In this document: positions 7,823 through 14,549 of the stretch, one piece after another
Layout: every line of letters starts with the position of its first letter
How positions within the stretch are numbered: the first letter of the stretch is position 1
NCBI GenBank assembly: GCA_035646535.1
Contig: DASRPD010000036.1
Span: 1-50,458, forward strand
DNA: 50,458 bases
Source: DASRPD01 sp035646535
GTDB taxonomy: Bacteria > Actinomycetota > Acidimicrobiia > IMCC26256 > JANYLB01
Direction: 5' to 3'
Program-made: the position numbers and the translations under genes
The notes under the pieces: generated by a model
Databases searched by the model: none
Seen by the model: the letters and a program-made list of their open reading frames with translations, nothing else
Told to the model about the DNA's origin: nothing

Positions 7823-8971
7823 ATGGAGCTCGAGTTCACGACCGACCAGGACGAGCTGCGCGATGGCATCCGGGCCGTGCTCGAACGCGAGTGCACGCCG
7901 GCATCGGTGCGCGAGCTCGTCGAACAACGCGCCCGCGGGGTCGAGGCCGCACCCGAGTCGCTGTGGCGCCACATGGTCGAGCTCGGCTGGCCGGGCTTGA
8001 CCGTGCCCGAAGCAGCCGGCGGCATCGGGCTCGGCACGGTCGAGCTCATCGTGTTGGCCGAAGAGCTCGGACGGGTCATCGCCCCCGGGCCACTGCTGCC
8101 GACGGTGTCACAGTTTGTTGCCGCCGTCGTCGAAGCCGGCGACCCCGACCAGCAGGTCCGCCTGCTCGAACCGGTCGCCACCGAAGGCGCGACTGGATCG
8201 CTCGCGGTGTTCGAACGCGACGCCGACGACCCCGGCCAGGTCACCACCACGGCCACGCCAGCCGGGGACGGCTGGGTGCTGGACGGCGAGAAGCCCTGGG
8301 TGCTCGAGGCCCCGGCGGTCGACCGGCTCGTCGTCGTAGCCCGGATACCTGACACCACCGGCGACGAAGGCGTCGGGGCCTTCGTCGTGAGCACCGACGC
8401 GCCGGGCGTGACCATCACGCCCATCGCCGACTTCGACCTGACCCGCTCCGCCGGCACGGTGAGCTTGCAGGGCGTCACCGTGGCGGCCGCCGACGGGCTC
8501 GGAGAGCCCGGCCCCGATGTCGCGGCGGCAATGCGCCGCGCGATCGAGACCGCGACCGCCGCGCTGGCGGTGGAGACCGTCGGGGTCGTGCAGACCATCT
8601 TCGACGTCTCGCTCGACTACGCGAAGGAACGCGAGCAGTTCGGCGTTCCGATCGGGTCCTTCCAGGCCATCAAGCACAAGTTCGCGGACATGGCCGTGAT
8701 GATCGAGCGGGCGCGCGCCATGGGCTACTTCGCCGCGCTCACCATCGCTGAGGACGACGAGCGACGCAGCCTGGCCACCTCGATGGCGAAGGCCGCCGCC
8801 GGAGACGCCGAGCGCCTGGTGGCCAAGGAGGGCATCCAGATCCACGGTGGCATCGGCTACACGTGGGAGCACAACATGCACATCTACGTGCGTCGTGCCA
8901 AAGCCAACGCGGCCATGTTCGGGACCGCGGCCGTGCATCGCGGCCGGGTCGCCGACCTCCTGGCCTGGTAG
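7823..8971 (+). CDS. Acyl-CoA dehydrogenase
   Basis: A 382-residue flavoprotein that introduces the alpha-beta double bond into an acyl-CoA. It has the N-terminal helical domain (ELRDGIRAVLERE), a middle beta domain (WVLDGEKPWV) and a C-terminal helical domain with REQFGVPIGSFQAIKHKFADM and IQIHGGIGYTWEHNMHIYVRRA, which contact FAD in this family. It belongs to the divergent actinobacterial FadE type often found in steroid and terpenoid clusters, some of which form two-gene heterotetramers. Here it has no adjacent partner. The ATG is close to the predicted transcription start and there is no Shine-Dalgarno sequence. It ends before a strong bidirectional hairpin. Confidence 0.93.
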   Translation: MELEFTTDQDELRDGIRAVLERECTPASVRELVEQRARGVEAAPESLWRHMVELGWPGLTVPEAAGGIGLGTVELIVLAEELGRVIAPGPLLPTVSQFVAAVVEAGDPDQQVRLLEPVATEGATGSLAVFERDADDPGQVTTTATPAGDGWVLDGEKPWVLEAPAVDRLVVVARIPDTTGDEGVGAFVVSTDAPGVTITPIADFDLTRSAGTVSLQGVTVAAADGLGEPGPDVAAAMRRAIETATAALAVETVGVVQTIFDVSLDYAKEREQFGVPIGSFQAIKHKFADMAVMIERARAMGYFAALTIAEDDERRSLATSMAKAAAGDAERLVAKEGIQIHGGIGYTWEHNMHIYVRRAKANAAMFGTAAVHRGRVADLLAW

Positions 8972-8994
8972 CCGCCGAGCGCGCACGGCCGACT

Positions 8995-9020
8995 CGGCCC
9001 CGGCGCATTCGCCGGGGCCG
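8995..9020. terminator. Bidirectional hairpin terminator
   Basis: An 11-bp perfect stem (CGGCCCCGGCG, 8995-9005, with CGCCGGGGCCG, 9010-9020) has a CATT loop and is followed by a TC-rich stretch. It lies exactly between the convergent ends of the acyl-CoA dehydrogenase and the membrane protein gene. Confidence 0.8.
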
Positions 9021-9028
9021 TCGCTCTC

Positions 9029-9775
9029 TCAGCTACTGAGCACGAACGCGAACAGCAACACCGAGAACGCGGTGTACACCAACCCCGTGCAGACCGCGTT
9101 GCGGTGGGTGTCGAACATCAGGCGGGCACCTCCGGCCTTGATGCCGCCGAGCAGCCCGAGCGCGTTGAGCTCCATGAGCGCCCACACGACGAGAAAGATG
9201 CCCCAGAACAGCGCTCGCTTGCTGCCGCTCGTGTCGAGCTCGCTGCTGTAGGGGAAGTGCGAAGTCCCAACCATGAACAACAGCAACGGCAGCGAGAAGA
9301 TGGTGTTCATCCGCGACGCGAGCAACGCCCGTCGCCCCGCCTCGGGCGCGGCCGGGTCGGCCTCTCCCCCCGCCTGCACCGCGCGGGCGTTCCCGATGAC
9401 GACCTTCTGCTTGGGCCAGATGATCCCCCACACGTTCACGAACATCGTGAGCCCCAACAGGACGCCGGCCGAGATGCTGATGCCCGGAGCGGTCTTCATG
9501 TAGTCGCCCTTGAACTGCTCCTGGAAGATCAGGAGCAGGATGCCGGTGACGACGGTGGCCAGCGCAGCCCAGCGGAACCACCACAGGGCGCGCCACGTGA
9601 GCTTGTCCATCGTGTTGTTGCGCGCCGCGGGTTCCATCTCGGCGAACGCGGGCACCTGCACGAGGTTGAAGAAGTAGAGCAGCCCGATCCAGGCCACGCC
9701 GACGAGGACGTGACTCCACCGCGAGTAGAACGCGCCGGCATCCCGTGTGAAGAAGTCGAGTCCTACAGCCAGCAT
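9029..9775 (-). CDS. Integral membrane protein resembling the PuuD-type urate hydroxylase N-terminal domain
   Basis: A 248-residue protein with about six hydrophobic segments: SHVLVGVAWIGLLYFFN, the WAALATVVTGILLLIF region, GVLLGLTMFVNVWGIIW, FSLPLLLFMVG, FWGIFLVVWALMEL and GLVYTAFSVLLFAFV. The first segment and the following EMEPAARNNT resemble the membrane domain of PuuD-like urate hydroxylases (Urate_ox_N). The usual C-terminal cytochrome c domain is absent, so a urate role is doubtful; it may be a haem or quinone-linked membrane subunit. ATG 9775 is used, with GGGGGG 9 nt upstream; TTG 9781 is the alternative. It ends in a shared terminator with the gene at 7823. Confidence 0.65.
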   Translation of the reverse strand: MLAVGLDFFTRDAGAFYSRWSHVLVGVAWIGLLYFFNLVQVPAFAEMEPAARNNTMDKLTWRALWWFRWAALATVVTGILLLIFQEQFKGDYMKTAPGISISAGVLLGLTMFVNVWGIIWPKQKVVIGNARAVQAGGEADPAAPEAGRRALLASRMNTIFSLPLLLFMVGTSHFPYSSELDTSGSKRALFWGIFLVVWALMELNALGLLGGIKAGGARLMFDTHRNAVCTGLVYTAFSVLLFAFVLSS

Positions 9776-9967
9776 GGCCAATCCCCCCTTGCCGATCGGC
9801 CTCGAACGAGGCCGCTGGGCAACGTAGCATCCGGCCTCGACACCGTCACGGACTCGACCCGTCGCGCGTTGCCTGACCGGCGGACACCGCCGCCATATGT
9901 TCCGCGGTGGCGCGCGACGTTTCGGACCATCGGCCCGATTCGGCCGACACCGTGACGACTAACCTGA

Positions 9968-9999
9968 CTGGTCCGGCACCTGATCAGGCGCCGGACCAG
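9968..9999. repeat. 32-bp near-perfect palindrome abutting tRNA-Cys
   Basis: CTGGTCCGGC (9968-9977) pairs with GCCGGACCAG (9990-9999), and the central CCTGATCAGG is itself self-complementary. The right arm ends on the first base of the tRNA. It could be a terminator for the antisense gene, a processing or regulatory hairpin, or a recombination footprint. Confidence 0.7.
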
Positions 10000-11594
10000 G
10001 TGGCGTAGCCGAGTGGTTCAGGCAAGGGCCTGCAAAGCCCCGTACGTGGGTTCGAATCCCACCGCCACCTCTGAGGGTGATGGACCCAGGCACTGGTCGA
10101 GCAGTGAGCGTTGAAGGAGTCCAGCATCCCAACGACGGGATGTTCGGGATCGATGTCGCGCAGCAGATCGGTCCGAACCGTGACCGGGGCCACGAGTTCG
10201 CCGCCGCGCTCAAGCGGTTCACCAACGTGGAACTGCTGCGCCAGTGCGTAGCTCCACCATGTCATACGCCTGTCCTCACGGACCGTCCACGCCGGGTCGA
10301 TTTCGAGCGACTCCACGAGCTCGTCGAGCAGCGCGTCCGCCGCCTCCTCCGCGTGCGCGAGCCGATGCGCTGCGAGCCTCGACCGGAGCTCATCGGGATC
10401 ATCGCCCAACGCTGCGTGCTGGAGGTCCTCGTCGGTCCAGATGTACTCGACCCCGATGTCCGTGGGCACCGCCTCGATGTCGACGCCCAGGGCCCGGTTC
10501 AGCGCCGCGGTCTGCGGATCCACGATGACCGGACCGTCGAGTTCCCCGCAGCGTTGGTCTGCAACGGGCCGTCCGCAGGTCTCGACCTCGGCCACACCGG
10601 TCGCCAGGCCCGCCGCCCAACCGACGAAACACGCTTCGGGAAGACCTTCGAACTCGGCCTCGCGTTGCGCAGGTGTGAACACGTGCGCGAGACGCAGCGT
10701 GTACGCGATGACCGACTCGTTCAACCCCAGATCATCAAGGAGCAGCACGGGATGGAATCGGCTCGTGAACTCGTTGATGCGCCGAATCGTTCGGGCGTCC
10801 GGTTCGCCCGTGCCGACCCTCTCGTACACGAAGGAACCGTCCGTCGCGTCGAGCATCTCTCGCGCCATCCAGTATCCGCCCGCGAACGCTGCACGTGCCG
10901 CGACGGCCCGTTCCGCGTCGGGATCTGCGAGAGCGGGTAGGTAGGAGAACATGCGATAGCAAACCAGAGCAGGGAACTCACGCGCCTCGATCGTCCCCTC
11001 GACGGTCATCTCCCCGAGCCTGGCGCCGGCCGCGGCTCGGCCGCGCAAGAGCTGCGCGTAGACGCCGACGTCGATGCAGTCGCGTGGTGACCGGACTGAG
11101 CCGCCGGCCTGCTCCGAGCGATCCGTAGATGGCGCGTTCGTGCGTTTCGTCGTGTGCCGCATCGACCACTGCATCACGAGGGTCTCGGCGAGCCCCGTCC
11201 CGACGCCCCATCGGTACCGAGCCCCGGGGTTCGTGGTCAGCGTCAGGTCGCGCATGTACTTGCGGCCGCCCTGCCACCACGAGCGTTGCTCCTGCTCGAG
11301 CTGGGAGATGTCAGTCCATCCGAAGGCGAGGACTGGGACCTGCGGATACTCGGTGGCGAAGAGCAGTCGCTGGTCCGTTGCGGCCATGACACCGGCGGAT
11401 GCGATCGGCTCGCGTTGCATCGCGACGCCGTGAGGTTCCCGGTATCCGATGGGGTCGTAGTACAGGAACAGCTCTCCAGGTCGCGCCGCCGCGTCGAGCT
11501 TCTGCCTGGCCGCCGACTCCCAGTAGGCAGTTGGGGGCAGGAGCTGCGGCAGCGTTGTGCTCACGCCGTTCAGAAGCTCGTCGAGGTCGTCCAT
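9984..11594 (-). CDS. Hypothetical protein with N-terminal PH-like domain, 3' end antisense to tRNA-Cys
   Basis: The frame gives 536 residues. Residues about 40-100 (GELFLYYDPIGY, then GVMAATDQRLLFATEYPQV) look like a bacterial PH-like domain; the rest is soluble and acidic without a family I recognise. The last 30 or so codons are the antisense of tRNA-Cys and give the spurious-looking RWDSNPRTGLCRPLPEPLG; the frame stops at 9984, inside the palindrome. The natural C-terminus may therefore have been lost when this DNA joined the tRNA. The ATG at 11594 has only a weak ribosome site, and the frame stays open for 66 codons upstream with coding-like sequence (GVEALDLDQYKDAYRRLREAE) but no ATG, GTG or TTG, so the 5' end may be altered too. 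Confidence 0.55.
   Translation of the reverse strand: MDDLDELLNGVSTTLPQLLPPTAYWESAARQKLDAAARPGELFLYYDPIGYREPHGVAMQREPIASAGVMAATDQRLLFATEYPQVPVLAFGWTDISQLEQEQRSWWQGGRKYMRDLTLTTNPGARYRWGVGTGLAETLVMQWSMRHTTKRTNAPSTDRSEQAGGSVRSPRDCIDVGVYAQLLRGRAAAGARLGEMTVEGTIEAREFPALVCYRMFSYLPALADPDAERAVAARAAFAGGYWMAREMLDATDGSFVYERVGTGEPDARTIRRINEFTSRFHPVLLLDDLGLNESVIAYTLRLAHVFTPAQREAEFEGLPEACFVGWAAGLATGVAEVETCGRPVADQRCGELDGPVIVDPQTAALNRALGVDIEAVPTDIGVEYIWTDEDLQHAALGDDPDELRSRLAAHRLAHAEEAADALLDELVESLEIDPAWTVREDRRMTWWSYALAQQFHVGEPLERGGELVAPVTVRTDLLRDIDPEHPVVGMLDSFNAHCSTSAWVHHPQRWRWDSNPRTGLCRPLPEPLGYATWSGA
9999..10070 (+). tRNA. tRNA-Cys (anticodon GCA)
   Basis: The cloverleaf is readable: acceptor arms GGTGGCG (9999-10005) and CGCCACC (10063-10069) with discriminator T; D arm GCCGAGTGGTTCAGGC; anticodon loop CTGCAAA giving GCA (Cys); T arm GTGGG-TTCGAAT-CCCAC. 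The outermost anticodon-stem pair is an A-C mismatch. CCA is not encoded. It stands at the left border of an accessory block (10.07-14.5 kb), and the hypothetical gene on the minus strand reads through it in antisense. Confidence 0.93.
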
Positions 11595-11645
11595 CCCGAG
11601 ACCAGTTGTCGGCAGGTGAGACCGGGGACTGAACGGTAGGACGTG

Positions 11646-11690
11646 CTGCTCTACCTCGTCCTGCTCTACCTCGTCCTGCTCTTCCTCGGC
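11646..11690 (+). repeat. 15-bp tandem repeat, three copies (last imperfect)
   Basis: CTGCTCTACCTCGTC at 11646-11660 and 11661-11675, then CTGCTCTTCCTCGGC at 11676-11690. On the minus strand, in frame with the hypothetical gene, it would encode an acidic EQDEV repeat just upstream of its presumed start. Confidence 0.85.
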
Positions 11691-11825
11691 GATGGCTGGC
11701 TCGGCCTCACGCAGACGCCGGTACGCGTCCTTGTACTGGTCAAGATCGAGAGCCTCGACGCCCCGGGTGCCCCACCCTGGGGGAGCAGGGGCTCATCGGG
11801 ACCCACCGGCTCGGAGCGGTGCCGG

Positions 11826-11930
11826 ATTCCGCAACGATCCCGCCACTGCCGGGCAGTGAGTGCTAATACAGCTCCCTGACCTGGGCATTTGCAGCGTCGT
11901 CTGGCGCCGGGATTCCGCAACGATCCCGCC
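11826..11930 (+). repeat. 19-bp direct repeat, two copies 86 bp apart, in a gene-free gap
   Basis: ATTCCGCAACGATCCCGCC occurs at 11826-11844 and 11912-11930, in the 384-bp gap (11595-11978) between the hypothetical and the AlbA_2 gene. The gap also holds the 15-bp tandem repeat; I see no convincing complete gene or RNA in it. The copies could be binding sites or the scar of a small insertion. Confidence 0.75.
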
Positions 11931-11978
11931 GACCGTGAGAGGGCACGATCGGGACGCCGCCCGTGAGTCTCCGTTCCG

Positions 11979-13433
11979 TCAGCCGGGATGCTCAAGATCA
12001 GCTTGGCCAGACGGATACCACTTCCGGTCCTTGGTCGTCCCGGTGAACCGAGCCAACCCCTTCTCGCTGAGCAGCCTGAGGTTGTGCTGCACGGTGCGCT
12101 CACGCGAGCCCGCCGTCTCGGCGGCAAGCGCCGTAGCCGACTGGCCTGGCTCACGAATCAGCCCCTCGAGAACCTGCTCTTGAAGATCGGAGAGCTGGAG
12201 GGCGCGGAGTTGGGGCGGGAGATTGCCCGGGCGCATCAGTGTGACGCGGACGCTCGTGCCGTCGTCCTCGAAGATCGGCGGGAGGAGCTTCACGGCCCGG
12301 CACGCGTTCACCATGCGTAGCGTCCCGCTGCCCATGTTCTCGACGACGCCACGCCGATAGAGCAGGCCGGCGATGAGCGGATTCCAAGGTTGGGCTTCGT
12401 GTGGCCGGTACAGCGCGGCGACCGAGAGCCCGAAGTGCAAGGTTCCGATCGAGGATATCTCGACGCGGTCGTCGTAGATATCGAGGCTGATCGAACCGCT
12501 TCCCGTCTCGTACTCGCGGTGGGCGACGGCGTTCGCGAGCGCTTCTCGCAGCACGACCACCGGGAACGCCGGCGTGTCCTTACGTTGGAGGTCGTCGGGA
12601 TCGATAGTCGTCGTGATCGGCAGATGGGTCCGAAAGAAGTCCTCGCCGCGACGGATCAGCGCGATCGCCGGCAGGTGCTCCTGCGAGTTCTCGACGGGGT
12701 TGTCCTTCGTCGTGCCGTCGAACACGTTCAGCTTGACGAGGCATTGCGTGTAGTACGGCAGCAGCTGGCTGGGTCGCGCGAACAGCACCGTGGCGGCGTG
12801 AGTCAGATCGTCGGTCCGCATCAGTCCGAACTGGCGAAGGATGACGATCGGGTCGCGGGACAGCGGGTCGCTCACCCGACCACGAGCCACGGCTTCGTCG
12901 ATTGACGCGACGATCTCGTCCGCGTCGAGATCGGCCAATGTGAGCGGCGACGCCGTGGTCTCCCAGCGTTCGGCCGCGTGATGTCGTTCGAGGAAGAGAC
13001 GTTGATACTCCTCGGTGGTCATCTCGGTCGTCGTGCGACCGATGCGCCTGTAGGACTTGCCCCGGTAGCTGTAAGGACGGGCCCGACCCTCGATCACGCT
13101 CACGATGATCACGTGGCGACCGGGTTGCACCTCGACCACTTCGATGTCCGGCTGCAGCTCGGGCTGAAAGTGCGCCTTGATCGCTCCGGCGAGGTCTTCC
13201 AGCGTGCGCGCGCCGTTCTGCACCCCGGCAATCGTTCCGTCGTCCCGCACGCCGAACAGCACCCGCCCGCCCCGAAGGTTGGCCATGGCGGACAACGTCT
13301 TCAGGCCAGCGTCGCGAGAGGAGGGGCTCTCCTTGAACTCCTGGGTGTCGGACTCACCCTCAGCGGTCCACGCGAGCACGTCGTCAGCTGCGGCCATCTG
13401 CCCGTCCAACGTCCATGCGCTCACGGTACTCAT
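11979..13433 (-). CDS. AlbA_2/Schlafen-type ATP-binding protein with C-terminal winged helix
   Basis: A 484-residue protein. Residues about 20-140 form an AlbA_2 (Schlafen-like) DNA/RNA-binding domain: GESDTQEFKESP, then ANLRGGRVLFGVRDDGTIAGV and YSYRGKSYRRIGRTTTEM. The middle part (LREALANAVAHREYE, DDRVEISSIGTLHFG, VVENMGSGTLRMV) has GHKL ATPase motifs, as in proteins often misnamed RecG-like helicases. The last 70 residues look like a winged helix (SATALAAETAGSRERTVQHNLRLLSEKGLARF). These are widespread accessory regulators, often in islands or defence regions; no molecular role is proven here. The start ATG 13433 lacks a clear ribosome site; ATG 13397 is an alternative. It lies next to a toxin-antitoxin pair. 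Confidence 0.8.
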   Translation of the reverse strand: MSTVSAWTLDGQMAAADDVLAWTAEGESDTQEFKESPSSRDAGLKTLSAMANLRGGRVLFGVRDDGTIAGVQNGARTLEDLAGAIKAHFQPELQPDIEVVEVQPGRHVIIVSVIEGRARPYSYRGKSYRRIGRTTTEMTTEEYQRLFLERHHAAERWETTASPLTLADLDADEIVASIDEAVARGRVSDPLSRDPIVILRQFGLMRTDDLTHAATVLFARPSQLLPYYTQCLVKLNVFDGTTKDNPVENSQEHLPAIALIRRGEDFFRTHLPITTTIDPDDLQRKDTPAFPVVVLREALANAVAHREYETGSGSISLDIYDDRVEISSIGTLHFGLSVAALYRPHEAQPWNPLIAGLLYRRGVVENMGSGTLRMVNACRAVKLLPPIFEDDGTSVRVTLMRPGNLPPQLRALQLSDLQEQVLEGLIREPGQSATALAAETAGSRERTVQHNLRLLSEKGLARFTGTTKDRKWYPSGQADLEHPG

Positions 13434-13910
13434 GGCCTGAGACAGTCCCGAAGGGCTCGCCAACTGCAGATTTCGGCCGTTCCCGGCTGGACCCGACGGA
13501 CCTGCGCTGTTTGCATCTCGCACGTATCGACGGCCCGGCGAGGACAGTGAAGCGTCCGACCCTCCGGTCGTTGCACCGGCCGTCCGGGTCAGTTGCTTGC
13601 GTGCCGGGATTCGGACTGGATCCGTTGGCGGGGCCCCGGGAGCTCCCACTGGGTCCTTGTTGCTTCCGGAGGGCGACCGATCCTTGGGCTTTGCAGTGTG
13701 GAGCGGGGGTGAGGTTCTGTGTGGAGGCCGTGCTCGGTACGGTCGTGACCGACCTCTTGACCAGCGGCGATGAAGATGGGAAACACCCCTCTGACCGGTG
13801 TGACCGCCGTCGCCCACTCTTCGTAGCGGGTTCGTCACATCGACTCCCGTGGGAGACTCCCGTCGGCTCGAGACATTCCAGGGTGGCGATCTGGTCCAGG
13901 GGCGCTCGAT
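13434..13910. other. 477-bp stretch without a recognisable gene
   Basis: This gap separates the minus-strand AlbA_2 gene from the plus-strand toxin-antitoxin operon. Frames are open on both strands, but their translations are arginine-, proline- and serine-rich and of low quality. I see no tRNA, repeat or transposon end. It may hold promoters for both neighbours or decayed mobile DNA. Confidence 0.4.
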
Positions 13911-13938
13911 GTCATACGAGCTATCCTTTCGGTATGAC
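13911..13938 (+). promoter_or_regulatory. Toxin-antitoxin promoter with 7-bp inverted repeat around a leaderless -10 box
   Basis: GTCATAC (13911-13917) and GTATGAC (13932-13938) are exact inverted repeats 14 bp apart. Between them TATCCT (13922-13927) lies 6 nt before the ATG at 13934. A ribbon-helix-helix antitoxin binding these arms would cover its own promoter and start codon. Confidence 0.7.
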
Positions 13939-14185
13939 GATGCTGAGCTTCCGGGTTGGCGACGACGAAGCCGCTGCGGCTCGGATGTGGTCCGAGCGGC
14001 TGGGCGTGGACCGTTCCGAGCTGCTGCGCGAGGCATTGCGCCACCACCTGGCCCGCCTTGCGAGCGAGAACGACGCGCAAAGCTGGGCCGACCAGCCGCT
14101 CGACAACGGTGAGCAGTCACTCGCGACCATCGCAGACTGGGGCCCGGCGGAAGATTGGTCGGACTGGGCCGATGCAGCGCGGTGA
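13934..14185 (+). CDS. Ribbon-helix-helix antitoxin
   Basis: An 83-residue protein whose N-terminal half reads MTMLSFRVGDDEAAAARMWSERLG and then VDRSELLREALRHHL: a beta strand followed by two helices, as in CopG/MetJ-type antitoxins. The acidic, Trp-rich C-terminus (DWGPAEDWSDWAD) fits a disordered toxin-binding tail. The ATG is supported by a TATCCT -10 box 6 nt upstream (leaderless). Its stop overlaps the toxin start by 14 bp, the usual antitoxin-first coupled arrangement. It probably represses its own operon through the flanking 7-bp inverted repeat. Confidence 0.85.
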   Translation: MTMLSFRVGDDEAAAARMWSERLGVDRSELLREALRHHLARLASENDAQSWADQPLDNGEQSLATIADWGPAEDWSDWADAAR

Positions 14186-14480
14186 CATCTGGTTCGCCGC
14201 GACACCCGGCGGTGACCGGCCCGTCCTCGTCATCACGCGAGACCCGGTCGCGGACCGAATCGGGTCGGTCGTCGTGGCGGCGCTCACCCGCACCGTACGC
14301 GGGCTCGTGTCCGAGGTCGAGCTCACGTCCAAGCACGACGGCGTCCCGTCTGACTGTGTCGTCAACCTCGACAACCTCCACACGCTGGGCCGCCACACCC
14401 TGCGGCGGCAGGTGACGACGCTCTCCCCACCGCGGATGGCGCAAGTGTGTCGGGCCCTCACCGCTGCGACCGGCTGCTGA
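14172..14480 (+). CDS. MazF/PemK-like toxin (endoribonuclease)
   Basis: 102 residues of the CcdB/PemK fold: MQRGDIWFAATPGG-DRPVLVITRD at the N-terminus, then VVVAALTRTVRGLVSEVEL, DCVVNLDNLHTLGR and a C-terminal helix MAQVCRALTAATG. MazF toxins cleave RNA at short sequences and are neutralised by the adjacent antitoxin. The Arg in the QRGDIW loop and the following Pro, conserved in the family, are present, so the toxin looks intact. The start overlaps the antitoxin gene, giving translational coupling. It lies in the accessory block beside tRNA-Cys. Confidence 0.9.
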   Translation: MQRGDIWFAATPGGDRPVLVITRDPVADRIGSVVVAALTRTVRGLVSEVELTSKHDGVPSDCVVNLDNLHTLGRHTLRRQVTTLSPPRMAQVCRALTAATGC

Positions 14481-14537
14481 GCAAGACCGAGAACCCCAAC
14501 CGACCACCTCCCGCTGTCAGTTCGGACGCCCGATGGC

Positions 14538-14543
14538 TACCGT
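14538..14543 (+). promoter_or_regulatory. Leaderless -10 box (TACCGT)
   Basis: TACCGT precedes the GTG at 14550 by 6 nt with no ribosome binding site, which decides this start for the Tat-exported protein. Confidence 0.55.
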
Positions 14544-14549
14544 TGCCGG

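Noticed and set aside
11840..11866. CIRCE-like element (GAGTGCTAA with a 9-bp spacer and a weak left arm)
   Set aside because: The left arm matches only six of nine bases and no heat-shock gene is nearby.
11643..11879. A plus-strand Leu-rich frame (MLLYLVLLYLVLLFLG) resembling a membrane peptide
   Set aside because: The hydrophobic stretch is just the 15-bp tandem repeat read on this strand; there is no ribosome site and the rest is not protein-like.
13434..14507. The open frame extending far upstream of the AlbA_2 gene on the minus strand
   Set aside because: The extra 358 codons are low-complexity and run antisense to the toxin-antitoxin genes; the conserved protein starts at about 13433.
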